Assembly (NCBI GenBank): GCA_944327295.1
Contig: CALVHF010000010.1
Location: 1-42,877, forward strand
DNA from: an uncultured Desulfovibrio sp.
Lineage (GTDB): Bacteria > Desulfobacterota > Desulfovibrionia > Desulfovibrionales > Desulfovibrionaceae
Length of the DNA: 42,877 nt
Direction: 5' to 3'
The first letter of the stretch is position 1; each line of letters begins with the position of its first letter. The notes under the pieces were generated by a model. That model saw nothing but the letters and a program-made list of their open reading frames with translations, searched no databases and was not told the origin of the DNA. This document shows, piece by piece, positions 15,711-24,658 of the stretch. A program made the translations under genes and the position numbers.

Positions 15711-17645
15711 TTAGGCGAAGCTATAGCTCATTCCTCCTTTCGTGAACGGTTCAGCTGCTGCGGCCTTGATCAGTTCGACTGTTTCCGCAACAGTTTTCAT
15801 GCCCAAATTTTCTCCTGTGCGCAGACGGACGCTGACGGTATGGCTCTGAGCCTCTTTTTCACCCACAACGAGCATGTAGGGAATCTTGGCGACCTGGGCT
15901 TCGCGGACCTTGAAGCCGAGTTTCTCGTTGCGTTCGTCGCACGTGATGCGGATGCCGGCGGCTGCAAATTCCTTTTCCATGTCCTTGGCAGCCTCGATGG
16001 CAGCATCTGTGACCGTGAGCAGACGTGCTTGTTCGGGAGCCAGCCAGACAGGCATGGCACCGGCAAACTGTTCGATAAGAATACCGATGAAGCGTTCAAC
16101 AGAGCCCATGATGGCCCTGTGCACCATGACAGGACGGTGGCGTTCGCCATCCTGGCCCACATAGGTGAGGTTAAAGCGCTCGGGCAGGGTGAAGTCGACC
16201 TGAATGGTCGAGCACTGCCATTCGCGGCCAAGGCAGTCGAGGAGCTTTACGTCAATCTTGGGACCGTAGAAGGCACCGTCGCCCTCGTTGATGGCATAGG
16301 GTAGGCCTTCCTTCTTCACGGCTTCAATCAGGGCATTGGTGGCCAGTTCCCAGGCTTCGTCCGTGCCTATGCTGTCCGTGGGACGGGTGGAAATTTCTAT
16401 CTTGTACTCGAAGCCGAACAGCTGCATGAGCGACTGGATAATGTGGATCACATTGATGATTTCGCCCTCGAGCTGTTCCGGCATGCAGAGAATGTGCGCA
16501 TCGTCCTGGGTGAACTGGCGGACACGCAGAAGACCGTGCAGCACGCCGCTCTTTTCGTGACGGTGCACAACGCCCAGTTCAAAGAGACGCACCGGCATGT
16601 CGCGGTAGGAATGCACGCTGTTGCCGTACATGAGCATGTGCCCGATGCAGTTCATGGGCTTGATGCCGTACATCTCTTCATCAATCTGGGTGAAGTACAT
16701 GTTCTGGCGGTAGTGATCGTAGTGTCCAGACTGCTGCCAAGTTTCCTGACGCAGCAGCTGCGGACCCTGCACAATCTGGTAGCCGCGCTTAAGATGCTCG
16801 CGCTTCCAGAAGTCTTCCAGAATGGTGCGCAGCAGCATGCCGTTGGGCAGCCAGAAGACCATGCCAGGAGCCACATGCTCGAAGAAGGTGAACAGGCCGA
16901 GTTCGCGGCCGAGCTTCCTGTGGTCGCGGCGCCTGGCTTCCTCCAGCCTGTGCAGATGGTCCTTCAGGGACTTCTCGTCGGCAAAGGCCGTTCCATAAAT
17001 GCGCGAAAGCATGCGGTTCTTCTCGTCACCACGCCAGTAGGCACCGGCAACGGCCAGAAGACGCACATGCTGACAAAAACCTGTGTGCGGGACATGGGGG
17101 CCGCGACACAGGTCGGTGAATTCTCCTTCCTGATACAGGGTGACTGTGGGAGCATCTATGTCTTCCAGCAGTTCCACCTTGTATTTCTCTCCCATTTCTC
17201 CGAATTTGGCCACGGCCTCGTCATGGGAGAGCACGGTGCGCACAAAGGGAAGCTTCTGCTCGGCAATGCGGTGCATTTCGGCTTCGATGTGCTCAAGATC
17301 GGTCTGGGAGAAGGGAGTTTCTACATCAAAGTCGTAGTAGAAGCCATTTTCAATGGAGGGACCAATGGTCACCAGAGCCTTGGGGAAGAGCCGCTTGACT
17401 GCCAGAGCCATGACATGGGCAGTGGAGTGGCGCAGAATCTGTGTCCCTTCGGGGCTATCAGCAAAAATGGGCTGAATTTCCGCAGTCTCTGCAGGTACGG
17501 CAACGGACAGATCGTAGTCCTTGCCGTCAATGCGTGCAGCAACAACGGACTTGAATTTTTTGCCACTCAGTGCAGACTTGAGCACAGAGGCAATATCGGC
17601 ACCGTCGGACACAGGAACGACCTGTCCTTCAACACGGACATCCAT
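15711..17645 (-). CDS. thrS: Threonyl-tRNA synthetase
   Basis: ThrS charges tRNA-Thr and edits mischarged Ser. The 644-residue product has an N-terminal TGS domain (residues about 1-60), the editing domain with HSTAHVMALAVKRLF, the class II core (MNCIGHMLMY, RVRQFTQDDAH) and a C-terminal anticodon-binding domain. GAGGAGGAAG lies upstream of the ATG at 17645; the longer frame to 17714 overlaps a terminator and is rejected. With the terminator only about 30 bp upstream, thrS is probably transcribed from the tRNA-Val promoter by read-through. Confidence 0.97.
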   Translation of the reverse strand: MDVRVEGQVVPVSDGADIASVLKSALSGKKFKSVVAARIDGKDYDLSVAVPAETAEIQPIFADSPEGTQILRHSTAHVMALAVKRLFPKALVTIGPSIENGFYYDFDVETPFSQTDLEHIEAEMHRIAEQKLPFVRTVLSHDEAVAKFGEMGEKYKVELLEDIDAPTVTLYQEGEFTDLCRGPHVPHTGFCQHVRLLAVAGAYWRGDEKNRMLSRIYGTAFADEKSLKDHLHRLEEARRRDHRKLGRELGLFTFFEHVAPGMVFWLPNGMLLRTILEDFWKREHLKRGYQIVQGPQLLRQETWQQSGHYDHYRQNMYFTQIDEEMYGIKPMNCIGHMLMYGNSVHSYRDMPVRLFELGVVHRHEKSGVLHGLLRVRQFTQDDAHILCMPEQLEGEIINVIHIIQSLMQLFGFEYKIEISTRPTDSIGTDEAWELATNALIEAVKKEGLPYAINEGDGAFYGPKIDVKLLDCLGREWQCSTIQVDFTLPERFNLTYVGQDGERHRPVMVHRAIMGSVERFIGILIEQFAGAMPVWLAPEQARLLTVTDAAIEAAKDMEKEFAAAGIRITCDERNEKLGFKVREAQVAKIPYMLVVGEKEAQSHTVSVRLRTGENLGMKTVAETVELIKAAAAEPFTKGGMSYSFA

Positions 17646-17676
17646 AGAAAATTCTTCCTCCTCAAGGCAGAGAATA

Positions 17677-17709
17677 CAAAAAAATGGGGAGGCGATGACC
17701 TCCCCATTT
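17677..17709 (-). terminator. Terminator or attenuator between tRNA-Val and thrS
   Basis: On the minus strand AAATGGGGAGG (17709-17699) pairs with CCTCCCCATTT (17692-17682) around a 6-nt loop, followed by seven T. It can end the tRNA transcript. There is no room for a promoter between it and thrS, so partial read-through or regulated antitermination would feed thrS. Confidence 0.85.
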
Positions 17710-17785
17710 CGCATATATTTTTTAGAAGGGCGGTTGGCGTGTGCCGCCTTTCGCCGCCGGGAGAAACTCCCGAGTGCTTGTGGTA

Positions 17786-17862
17786 TGGTAGGAACGAGCA
17801 GACTTGAACTGCTGACCTCTTCCGTGTCAAGGAAGCGCTCTAGCCACCTGAGCTACGCTCCT
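17786..17862 (-). tRNA. tRNA-Val (anticodon GAC)
   Basis: The minus strand gives a full cloverleaf. The acceptor stem is AGGAGCG (17862-17856) against CGTTCCT (17796-17790, one G-U pair). There is a D arm with GCTCAGGTGGCTAGAGC, an anticodon stem CTTCC/GGAAG with loop TTGACAC (anticodon GAC, reading GUC), and a T arm with GTTCAAGTC. CCA is encoded at 17788-17786. No integrated element borders it. Confidence 0.97.
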
Positions 17863-17879
17863 GCGTTAAGGCAGAAGTC

Positions 17880-17908
17880 GGTATATGCTTAGTGCATGCC
17901 CGAGTCAA
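17880..17908 (-). promoter_or_regulatory. Promoter of tRNA-Val
   Basis: TTGACT (17908-17903) and TATACC (17885-17880) are 17 bp apart on the minus strand. The -10 box ends 17 bp before the tRNA 5' end, so transcription would start about 10 bp upstream of it. This is the last clear promoter before thrS. Confidence 0.75.
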
Positions 17909-17937
17909 GCATTTTTTTGCGTTCCGGAGAAATTTTT

Positions 17938-19284
17938 TCACTCTGCCAGCAGAACATGCCTGTTTTGTTCCATCCAGTTCGCAAAATCGGTACGGGCACG
18001 GGCGGCATACCATTCCTTGCGCAGCTTCTTGGCAATGCGTTCCTCGGGCTCGGGCATGAGGCCGAAGTGGGCATTGCTCGGCTGGAAGTGCTTCTGTTCT
18101 GTCCGCAGGTGTCCGAGCAGGGCGCCCAGGGCCGTGGTCACGGGCGGTTCGTCCAGTTCCTGTCCAGACAGGCGGGCGGCAAGCACCCTGGCAATCCAGT
18201 GGCCGTGGGCCGCAGATTCCACATAGCCCTCCACACCGGAGATCTGGCCTGCCAAGAAGATGTTCGGACTGGTCACAAGGGATCCGTCCCTGGCAAGGAC
18301 TTTTGGGGCATTCACGTAGGTATTGCGGTGCATGCTGCCAAAGCGGACAAATTCGGCCTTTGCGAGTCCCGGTACCATTCTGAAGATGCGGGCCTGTTCC
18401 GGATAGGTGAGCTTGGTCTGGCAGCCCACCAGATTGAAGGTGGTGGCATTGAGGTTTTCTGCGCGCAGCTGCAGGACGGCCCAGGGCCGTCTGCCCGTGC
18501 GCGGATCCGTGAAGCCCACAGGTTTCAGGGGACCGAAGACTAGGGTCTTGGGGCCGCGTTCGGCTAGGGCTTCTATGGGCATGCAACCCTCGAAGTGCCT
18601 CTCCTTCTCGAAATTTCTGGCATGCACCTTTTCCGCCGAGCACAGGGCTTCGTAGAAGGCCGTGTACTCCTCCCGGTTCATGGGACAGTTGAGGTAGTCG
18701 CCGGATGTTTCTCCGTGCTCCTCGTCGTAGCGCGACCCCCTGAAGACAATGGACATGTTCAGAGAATGGCCCCAGACAATGGGGGCTATGGCATCGTAGA
18801 AGTAGCAGTGGTCCTGGCCTATGCGGCTGGCCAGGCTTTGCGAGAGCCCTTCCGTGGCCAGGGGACCTGCGGCAAGGACAATGGTGGCAAAGCCCCCAAG
18901 GCGGGCATCATCCAGATCGGCAATGCAGGCATGCATAAGATGGATGCGGGGGTGTTCTTCCACGGCCCTGGTGACGCGTTCGGAGAACAGGGTGCGGTCC
19001 ACGGCCAGGGCCTTGCCGGCCGGCACCCGGCAGGCATCGGCGTCCTGCATGAAGGGAGAGTGCAAGTCGCGCAGTTCCTGCTTGAGCAGGCCTATGCCGC
19101 TGGCCAGGGCATCGGAGCGCAGGGAATTGGAGCAGACAAGCTCGCTCAGCAGATCGGAGACATGGGCTTCGGATCGAACGTCGGGCTTTGCTTCGAAAAG
19201 GGTGACATCATTCCCCATGTCCGCAAGGACACGGGCACATTCGCAGCCGGCCAGGCCGGCACCTACAATAGCCACATCAGCCAT
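17938..19284 (-). CDS. trmFO: tRNA (uracil-54-C5)-methyltransferase, folate/FAD dependent (TrmFO)
   Basis: TrmFO forms ribothymidine at position 54 of tRNAs using methylenetetrahydrofolate and FADH2. The 448-residue product starts with an FAD-binding GAGLAG motif (residues 8-13) and contains the signature ranges ELVCSNSLRSD, YYDAI-type FYDAIAP and GPLKPVGFTDPRTGRRP. The ATG at 19284 fits the family start; the frame extends 29 codons upstream without similarity. It diverges from dut across a 353-bp region, and its stop lies about 30 bp before the tRNA-Val promoter. Confidence 0.96.
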   Translation of the reverse strand: MADVAIVGAGLAGCECARVLADMGNDVTLFEAKPDVRSEAHVSDLLSELVCSNSLRSDALASGIGLLKQELRDLHSPFMQDADACRVPAGKALAVDRTLFSERVTRAVEEHPRIHLMHACIADLDDARLGGFATIVLAAGPLATEGLSQSLASRIGQDHCYFYDAIAPIVWGHSLNMSIVFRGSRYDEEHGETSGDYLNCPMNREEYTAFYEALCSAEKVHARNFEKERHFEGCMPIEALAERGPKTLVFGPLKPVGFTDPRTGRRPWAVLQLRAENLNATTFNLVGCQTKLTYPEQARIFRMVPGLAKAEFVRFGSMHRNTYVNAPKVLARDGSLVTSPNIFLAGQISGVEGYVESAAHGHWIARVLAARLSGQELDEPPVTTALGALLGHLRTEQKHFQPSNAHFGLMPEPEERIAKKLRKEWYAARARTDFANWMEQNRHVLLAE

Positions 19285-19637
19285 ACTATGGGGCACTCCT
19301 GAAAGTATTCTGCCTGCAGACGCACCATGCAGGGGCTTCAGGCAGGGGTGTGATGCCATTTTTTCCTGCAAAAGTCATGGAAGAACCGGCTCCCGCACAC
19401 GGAGGAATGCGAACACAAAAAATAATTTTCCCCTGCTTTGTGCAATGGGACTGATACCTTAGCCTGTGCTGTCATTGTGGTGCTGCTTGCAGCCCGCCCA
19501 AGGGGTGCGTATAAGCAAAATTCTGCAAGGAGAAGAAGTATCTTTCGGGCAGCATGTGCTGCCAAAGTTCTTTTTCTCCTCTCTTTTTTTTTCTTTCTCC
19601 CGCACTACGGGCCTGCTGTACGGAGACTTTTTTCTCA
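19285..19637. other. Divergent intergenic region between trmFO and dut
   Basis: This 353-bp stretch holds no gene that I can support. It carries a good plus-strand promoter at 19487-19515 and a long T-rich run before dut (19570-19600). No promoter for trmFO stands out. Confidence 0.5.
19487..19515 (+). promoter_or_regulatory. Probable promoter of dut-argD
   Basis: TTGCAG (19487-19492) and TATAAG (19510-19515) are separated by exactly 17 bp. The start would lie about 115 bp before the dut ATG. Confidence 0.55.
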
Positions 19638-20174
19638 ATGGACGCAAAAACGACACGCTCTGGCGACACAGACATTCAGGCAGACAACCGCTTGGCAGAA
19701 ACAGCGGGCATCCCCGTGCTGCCTGTGCGCCTAGCCTTTACGGACAGTGCGGTACAGGCGCTCTATGCCTCGGCCCCAGCGCCGGCCACGAGCCGTTCGG
19801 CAGGAACCGATCTGCGAGCCTGTCTTGCCCAGGACGAGGCCGAAATCGATCCCGGCTGCCGCCTGGCCGTGCCCACGGGAGTGCGCATCCAGCCGATGCA
19901 GCCCGGATGGGCCGGCTTTGTGTACGCACGCAGTGGTCTTGGCGCACGCGACGGTCTCACCGTGGCCCAGGGGATCGGCGTCATTGACCCGGACTATACG
20001 GGAGAAATCGTCGTCTTTCTTCTGAACACTTCGGCTGAAAAGCGACGCATTGTCCGCGGCGAGCGCATTGCGCAGCTGCTTTTTTTGCCCTATGCACGGC
20101 CGGACTTTCTCGTAGCTGACGATCTGCAGACCACGGAACGCGGCGCCGGCGGTTTCGGACATACAGGACGGTAA
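19638..20174 (+). CDS. dut: Deoxyuridine 5'-triphosphate nucleotidohydrolase
   Basis: dUTPase cleaves dUTP to dUMP and pyrophosphate, keeping uracil out of DNA. The 178-residue product shows the five trimeric dUTPase motifs in order: AGTDLRA, ARSGLGAR, GVIDPDYTGEI, RGERIAQLLF and the C-terminal ERGAGGFGHTGR. The N-terminus is about 25 residues longer than in E. coli. ATG at 19638 is used because upstream codons are T-rich and unlike coding sequence. argD begins 18 bp after the stop. Confidence 0.95.
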   Translation: MDAKTTRSGDTDIQADNRLAETAGIPVLPVRLAFTDSAVQALYASAPAPATSRSAGTDLRACLAQDEAEIDPGCRLAVPTGVRIQPMQPGWAGFVYARSGLGARDGLTVAQGIGVIDPDYTGEIVVFLLNTSAEKRRIVRGERIAQLLFLPYARPDFLVADDLQTTERGAGGFGHTGR

Positions 20175-20192
20175 TTTTTGGAGCTCTTTTCG

Positions 20193-21395
20193 ATGTCACA
20201 GGAATTTGAGACGATCAGGCACGATGACGAGGCCTATGTGATGCACACCTACGGGCGCTATCCCGTTGCGCTGGATCATGGCCTCAACGCCCATGTCTGG
20301 GATGTAGATGGCAAGGAATACGTGGATCTTCTGGCAGGCATTGCCGTCACCAGTCTGGGCCACTGCAATGAAGAGGTGTGCAAAACCCTGGAAGAGCAGG
20401 CCCGCCGCCTCTGGCACACAAGCAATCTCTTCTATCAGCGTCCGCAGGTCGAGCTGGCCAGGCGCCTTCTGGGCACGGCCCATTTCGGCCGGGCCTTTTT
20501 CTGCAACAGCGGCGCCGAAGCCAACGAGGCCCTGATCAAGCTGGCCAGGCGCTACATGACACGCATCCGCGGCAAAAAGGACGCTTTCGAAATCATCACC
20601 CTGTCCGGCTGCTTCCACGGCCGTACTTTGGGCACCCTGGCCGCAACGGGCCGCGACAGCCTCATGGACGGCTTCACGCCCGTGGCCGGCGGCTTCAAGC
20701 AGGTGCCTGCCGGCGATCTCGAGGCTCTGGCCCGGGCCATGGACGAGAAGACCTGCGCGGTCCTTCTGGAAGTTGTCCAGGGCGAGGGCGGCGTCATTGT
20801 GCTGGACGACGACTATGTGCGCGGCGTCGAGGCCCTGTGCAGGGAGAAGAATGTGCTCTTCTGCTGCGACGAGGTTCAGGCCGGCATGTGCCGCTCCGGA
20901 AAATTCTGGGCCTTCCAGACCTGCGGCGTGAAGCCCGACATCATCAGCATGGCCAAGGCACTGGCCAACGGTCTGCCCATGGGCGGCATCATGGCCACGG
21001 CGGAAGTGGCCAGGGGCTTTGAGCCCGGTTCCCATGCCACCACCTTTGGCGGCAGCCCTCTGGTGGCCTCAGTGGCCGCCAAGACCGTGGAAATCATGGT
21101 GCGCGACGACATGGCGAACAGGGCCAGAATCCTTGGCGAGCGCGTCATGGACAGGGCCAGGGCCTTCATGGAGGATCATCCGGGCTGCATCAGCGAAGTG
21201 CGCGGCAAGGGCCTCTTCATAGGCATAGAGCTGCCCGACGACGCCAAGGATGTCTGGAGTAGTCTGCTGGAGAAGGGCTTTATCTGCAATCTCTGTCACG
21301 GCAAGACCCTGCGTCTCCTGCCGCCTCTGACCATTTCCGAGGCCGATCTGGATGCCTTTATGGAGGCTCTGGAAGAAGTGCTGCAGAAGAAGTAG
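20193..21395 (+). CDS. argD: Acetylornithine aminotransferase (class III, PLP)
   Basis: ArgD catalyses the acetylornithine/acetylglutamate-semialdehyde transamination step of arginine biosynthesis, and often also succinyl-DAP transamination. The 400-residue product has the class III signature: cofactor Asp226 in CCDEVQAG and the Schiff-base Lys255 in MAKALANGLPMGG. The FCNSGAEANEALIKLAR segment binds phosphate. ATG at 20193 follows GGAG by 9 bp; a TTG further upstream is less likely. It is probably co-transcribed with dut. Other class III omega-transaminases are possible but fit less well. Confidence 0.92.
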   Translation: MSQEFETIRHDDEAYVMHTYGRYPVALDHGLNAHVWDVDGKEYVDLLAGIAVTSLGHCNEEVCKTLEEQARRLWHTSNLFYQRPQVELARRLLGTAHFGRAFFCNSGAEANEALIKLARRYMTRIRGKKDAFEIITLSGCFHGRTLGTLAATGRDSLMDGFTPVAGGFKQVPAGDLEALARAMDEKTCAVLLEVVQGEGGVIVLDDDYVRGVEALCREKNVLFCCDEVQAGMCRSGKFWAFQTCGVKPDIISMAKALANGLPMGGIMATAEVARGFEPGSHATTFGGSPLVASVAAKTVEIMVRDDMANRARILGERVMDRARAFMEDHPGCISEVRGKGLFIGIELPDDAKDVWSSLLEKGFICNLCHGKTLRLLPPLTISEADLDAFMEALEEVLQKK

Positions 21396-21435
21396 CAACG
21401 ACAGGCCCTGTCGAGAAAGAACTGTGGACTATACG

Positions 21436-21470
21436 GGAAGGCTTCCTTCAAAGAGCCTTCCTCTTCTTTT
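21436..21470 (+). terminator. Terminator after argD
   Basis: GGAAGGCT (21436-21443) pairs with AGCCTTCC (21454-21461), followed by TCTTCTTTT. It separates dut-argD from the small zinc-finger gene. Confidence 0.75.
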
Positions 21471-21533
21471 ATGCCGCAAGAGAATTTCGCCGAAGCGTGC
21501 AAGCGGCCTTCGGGAAAATCCAAGGAGAACATC

Positions 21534-21758
21534 ATGGATGATATGGATATGGCTGCCGAACTTGAAAGGAGAGACAGGGAAGCTGCTCTGTCCATGGCAC
21601 AGCGTTCCACCCTGCAGTGTGGCCCTGAAATCATCAATGGCGTAGCCTGTTGCCGGGAATGCGGAGAGCCCATTCCCAAGAAGCGCCTGGAGGCCTTGCC
21701 CGGTGTGGCCCTGTGCAAGGCCTGTCAGGAAGAGCGCGAGGCACGCATGCGCTCCTGA
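21534..21758 (+). CDS. Small DksA/TraR-family C4 zinc finger protein
   Basis: The 74-residue product has a short helical start and a C-terminal four-Cys zinc finger (C40-x2-C43 and C61-x2-C64) within CRECGEPIPKKRLEALPGV and LCKACQ, the DksA/TraR signature. It lacks the long coiled coil of DksA and so resembles TraR or YbiI, small proteins that can bind the RNA polymerase secondary channel. ATG at 21534 follows AAGGAG. The frame is open further upstream to 21471, but that part overlaps the argD terminator. Such genes are frequent in phages and plasmids, but no mobile element is visible here. Confidence 0.85.
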   Translation: MDDMDMAAELERRDREAALSMAQRSTLQCGPEIINGVACCRECGEPIPKKRLEALPGVALCKACQEEREARMRS

Positions 21759-21814
21759 CAGGGCGCAGAGGTTTTTTGTACGCATTTCCCCTTGTGCCCG
21801 ATGCGGACAGGGGA

Positions 21815-21862
21815 TGAAAAGAAGAACGGCGTATGCAGCACAGAGTTCTGCATACGCCGTTC
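21815..21862 (-). terminator. Strong terminator after the phosphate transporter
   Basis: A perfect 15-bp stem (21824-21838 with 21848-21862) is followed on the minus strand by TTCTTTTC. It also faces the DksA/TraR-type gene and may terminate both converging units. Confidence 0.85.
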
Positions 21863-21890
21863 CTTGATCAGGTTTGTAAAGGAAAATGCC

Positions 21891-22898
21891 TTATGCGGGC
21901 CAGATGAGGTGCAGGACCTTGTAGGAGAGAGCCCCCACGGCGCCTGCGCAGGGCAGGGTCAGTACCCAGGCCGTGACAAGCTGCCCTGCAACGCCCCAGC
22001 GCACGGCACTGAGACGCTTGCTCGAGCCCACGCCAAAGATGGCCGCAGAGACCGTGTGGGTGGTGCTCACGGGCGCCCCCATAAGGCTTGCGCAGGTGAT
22101 GACGCAGCCTGTGGCCGTTTCGGCCGCAAAGCCGTGCACGGGCTCCAGCTTGAAGATCCTGTGCCCCATGGTCTTGACGATCTTCCAGCCGCCCACGGCC
22201 GTGCCCATGCACATGGCACCGGCGCAGAGCAGCTTGACCCAGAGGGGAATCTCCACGCTGTCGATTTCGCCGAAGAGGAGCAGGGCCAAGGTGATGACAC
22301 CCATGGTCTTCTGGGCATCGTTGAGGCCGTGGCTCAGGGCCATGAAGCCTGCGGACACAAGCTGCAGCTTTCTGAACCAGGCATTGACCTTGGCCCGTCT
22401 GTGCGAGGCACAGAGCCAGGCAATGAGCAGCATGGCCACAAAGCCTGCGCAGAAGCCCGCCAGGGGCGATCCTATGAAGGGCAGGATGACCTTGCCCACC
22501 ACGCCCGAGAAATTGATGGCCGCAAAGCCTGCGTGGGCCCAGGCAGCCCCAAGAAGACCTCCTATCAGTGCGTGGGAGGAGGAAGAGGGGATGCCCAGAT
22601 ACCAGGTGAACAGATTCCAGACGATGGCACCAACCAGGGCGGCAAAGACCAGAATCTGCGATCCTTCCACCATTTCCGGGAAGACCAGGCCTCCGCCCAG
22701 TGTCTTGGCCACTTCCGTGCCCAGCAGGGCACCCAGCAGGTTGAGGATTGCGGCCATGGCCACGGCCATGCGCGGGGTGGCCACCTTGGTGGAGACGACG
22801 GTGGCAATGGCATTGGCGCAGTCGTGTGCTCCGTTGGTAAAGTCGAAAATCAGCGCCGTGAGCACAATGAGGACAAGAAGAAGAGGGATCTCAAACAT
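21891..22898 (-). CDS. pit: Inorganic phosphate transporter, Pit family
   Basis: Pit permeases import metal-phosphate complexes with protons or sodium across the inner membrane. The 335-residue hydrophobic product shows the two PiT repeats: DFTNGAHDCANAIAT near the N-terminus and SHGLNDAQKTMGV in the middle. GIPSSSSHAL and GAPVSTTHT are the paired family motifs. About ten membrane segments are visible. It overlaps the upstream DUF47 gene by 8 bp, a common pairing. Confidence 0.95.
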   Translation of the reverse strand: MFEIPLLLVLIVLTALIFDFTNGAHDCANAIATVVSTKVATPRMAVAMAAILNLLGALLGTEVAKTLGGGLVFPEMVEGSQILVFAALVGAIVWNLFTWYLGIPSSSSHALIGGLLGAAWAHAGFAAINFSGVVGKVILPFIGSPLAGFCAGFVAMLLIAWLCASHRRAKVNAWFRKLQLVSAGFMALSHGLNDAQKTMGVITLALLLFGEIDSVEIPLWVKLLCAGAMCMGTAVGGWKIVKTMGHRIFKLEPVHGFAAETATGCVITCASLMGAPVSTTHTVSAAIFGVGSSKRLSAVRWGVAGQLVTAWVLTLPCAGAVGALSYKVLHLIWPA

Positions 22899-23517
22899 TT
22901 TTCATCACCGCTTCCTCAATGTGTTCCGAGAGATCCGTGACTTGGCGCAGGACAAGTTCAAGGCCGTCGTAAATCTGCATCCATTTGAGCACAGAGGGAA
23001 GACTCGCGCTGTTCAGGTCGCTTTCTTCCATGAGTTCTGCCAGGCCCACCGCAATCAGGGAGTCGCATTCCTCGCGCATGTTGCGGAACACTCTGGATTT
23101 GTGGCAGTCGTGTCGTTTGCTCAGGCCGTGCAGCATTTCCGTGGTCAGGACAAGCATGTCCCTGATCAGGGCTGCCGTTCGCTGGGCAGGGAAGAGCATG
23201 TCGGGAATGTTGTAGGAAGTGAGGCGTGCCGCCAGACTCTGAAAGCGGTCTATGCACTCTTCCTGTCCCTGACTGATGCGGAGGATGTCCTCCCGGTCTA
23301 TGGGGGTGATGAAGGTGGCAGAAAGAGCACGGCTGATTTTGCGGTAGAGCGTGTCAGCCTCGTGTTCGATTTCTGCTATGCTCTTGTAGGCGTAGTAGCG
23401 GTTTTCCAGGTTGCCGAAGAGCCGAACATTTTGTTCGGCAACCTGACAGAGGAGCGCGTTCTGCTCGAAGAGCATTTGAAAAAAGGGAGCCGATTTGGGA
23501 AGCAGGGCTGCAAACAT
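22891..23517 (-). CDS. DUF47/PhoU-like accessory protein of the phosphate transporter
   Basis: The 208-residue, helical product belongs to the DUF47 (Pit accessory, PhoU-like) family, with E-x3-D-type metal-binding patches such as IEHEADTLY and the central TPIDREDI segment. These proteins are encoded directly before Pit permeases and probably control their activity. ATG at 23517 is preferred over a TTG two codons upstream. A terminator separates it from the pseudouridine synthase gene. Confidence 0.92.
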   Translation of the reverse strand: MFAALLPKSAPFFQMLFEQNALLCQVAEQNVRLFGNLENRYYAYKSIAEIEHEADTLYRKISRALSATFITPIDREDILRISQGQEECIDRFQSLAARLTSYNIPDMLFPAQRTAALIRDMLVLTTEMLHGLSKRHDCHKSRVFRNMREECDSLIAVGLAELMEESDLNSASLPSVLKWMQIYDGLELVLRQVTDLSEHIEEAVMKNV

Positions 23518-23542
23518 AACCAATCCGTAAGGTTAGGTGTCG

Positions 23543-23572
23543 CAAAAGATTGTGCAGACAGGCATCTGCACA
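23543..23572 (-). terminator. Probable terminator after the pseudouridine synthase gene
   Basis: TGTGCAG (23572-23566 on the minus strand) pairs with CTGCACA (23557-23551), followed by ATCTTTT. The T run is short, so it may be weak. Confidence 0.55.
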
Positions 23573-23601
23573 CAGTACCTTACGCGACTCTAGAGGATTT
23601 G

Positions 23602-24654
23602 CTATGCGAGTGCAAACCAGTTCTGCATCAGGCGCCAAGCCTTTGCGCCAAGGGGCCAGTCGGGCAGAAGAAGGATGTCCGAGCCGCCATGGATGAGCCG
23701 GCCGTGATGCAGGAAGAAGTGGGCTCCTTCCCGGGCTGTGCCGTACAGGCTGTCCCAGAGGAGGGGGTGCCCTGTGCTTGCGGCATGCACGCGGATTTGA
23801 TGGCGTGCGCCCCGGTGCAGGAGGCAGCCTGCAAGTGTCAGCTCTTGGCCTGCCCAAGCGTCGGACCAGGAACGGGAGTCTTCTGTTTCTCCAATGATTT
23901 CCTCTGCCCTGCCGCAGAGCAGGGGGACAAGGGTCGTCCAGCGGGCAGGATCGCTGTCTTCTTGTGCAAGGGCCCGCATCCTTGATCTTCCCTCTGCCAC
24001 AAGACGGTTGCGGACTATGACTGTTTCCCCGAGCGTTCCGCACACAAGACAGACATATTTCTTGACAACATGTCCCAGAGCTTCCTCTTCTCGAAAGCGC
24101 AGGGCACTTTCCTGGTTCAGGGCAGCAGTGACAATGCCTGAGGTTGCATAATCGAGACGCTGCAGAAGCTGCAGGTCAGCACAATTCGGATCCTCAAGAA
24201 GCTGCGGAATCTGAGCCTCAAGGGAAGCATTGCTGCGGCCGGACAAACGGACCGTGTGCAGCAGGGCAGGCTTGAAAAACCAGGCATACGCATCTGTCCG
24301 TTTCAGCAGCCGTCCCCGGGGCGCGCAGGGAGCAGACGCGTCGTTTGAACAGTTCATGGGAGCCTGTCCAGAAACAAGGCAGATGCGATCCCCAGCAAGA
24401 GCCCTGTAGCCGGGTTTTTTGCGCAGTCCGTTCACAAGAACGCAGCCGTCTTCTACAAGGCGTCTGCCTGCACGCAGGGAAAGACCGGCAAGATCCCGCA
24501 CAAGGGCATCAAGGCGCGAACCGGCCCTGTCCGTGTCAATGACGTGCTCGGGATGCTGCGGGGAACCGCCTGCAGAGGTCGTGGTTTCTGTGCCTGCACA
24601 GGGACGGGCGGATTGTGTGTGCATCGTGTCGTCCGGACACAGCAGAGATTCCAT
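23602..24654 (-). CDS. RluA-family pseudouridine synthase
   Basis: The enzyme isomerises uridine to pseudouridine in rRNA or tRNA. The 350-residue product has an N-terminal S4 RNA-binding domain (GSRLDALVRDL through VLVNG) and a catalytic domain with the signature RLDYATSG, whose Asp is the nucleophile, followed by ALGHVVKKYVCLV and ARHQIRVHAASTGHPLLWD. ATG at 24654 is chosen because it lies 4 bp after the stop of the CofD-like gene. The 60 residues upstream in the open frame overlap that gene and are not family-like. Which rRNA site it modifies cannot be told; RluC/RluD-like is most likely. Confidence 0.9.
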   Translation of the reverse strand: MESLLCPDDTMHTQSARPCAGTETTTSAGGSPQHPEHVIDTDRAGSRLDALVRDLAGLSLRAGRRLVEDGCVLVNGLRKKPGYRALAGDRICLVSGQAPMNCSNDASAPCAPRGRLLKRTDAYAWFFKPALLHTVRLSGRSNASLEAQIPQLLEDPNCADLQLLQRLDYATSGIVTAALNQESALRFREEEALGHVVKKYVCLVCGTLGETVIVRNRLVAEGRSRMRALAQEDSDPARWTTLVPLLCGRAEEIIGETEDSRSWSDAWAGQELTLAGCLLHRGARHQIRVHAASTGHPLLWDSLYGTAREGAHFFLHHGRLIHGGSDILLLPDWPLGAKAWRLMQNWFALA

Positions 24655-24658
24655 GTCC

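Noticed and set aside
17786..17862. tRNA-Val as an attachment site for an integrated element
   Set aside because: No integrase gene and no repeat of the tRNA 3' end were seen nearby.
23585..23598. Short match to a cloning-vector polylinker (around TCTAGA)
   Set aside because: Only 14 bases match, and flanking sequence continues naturally into the pseudouridine synthase stop codon.
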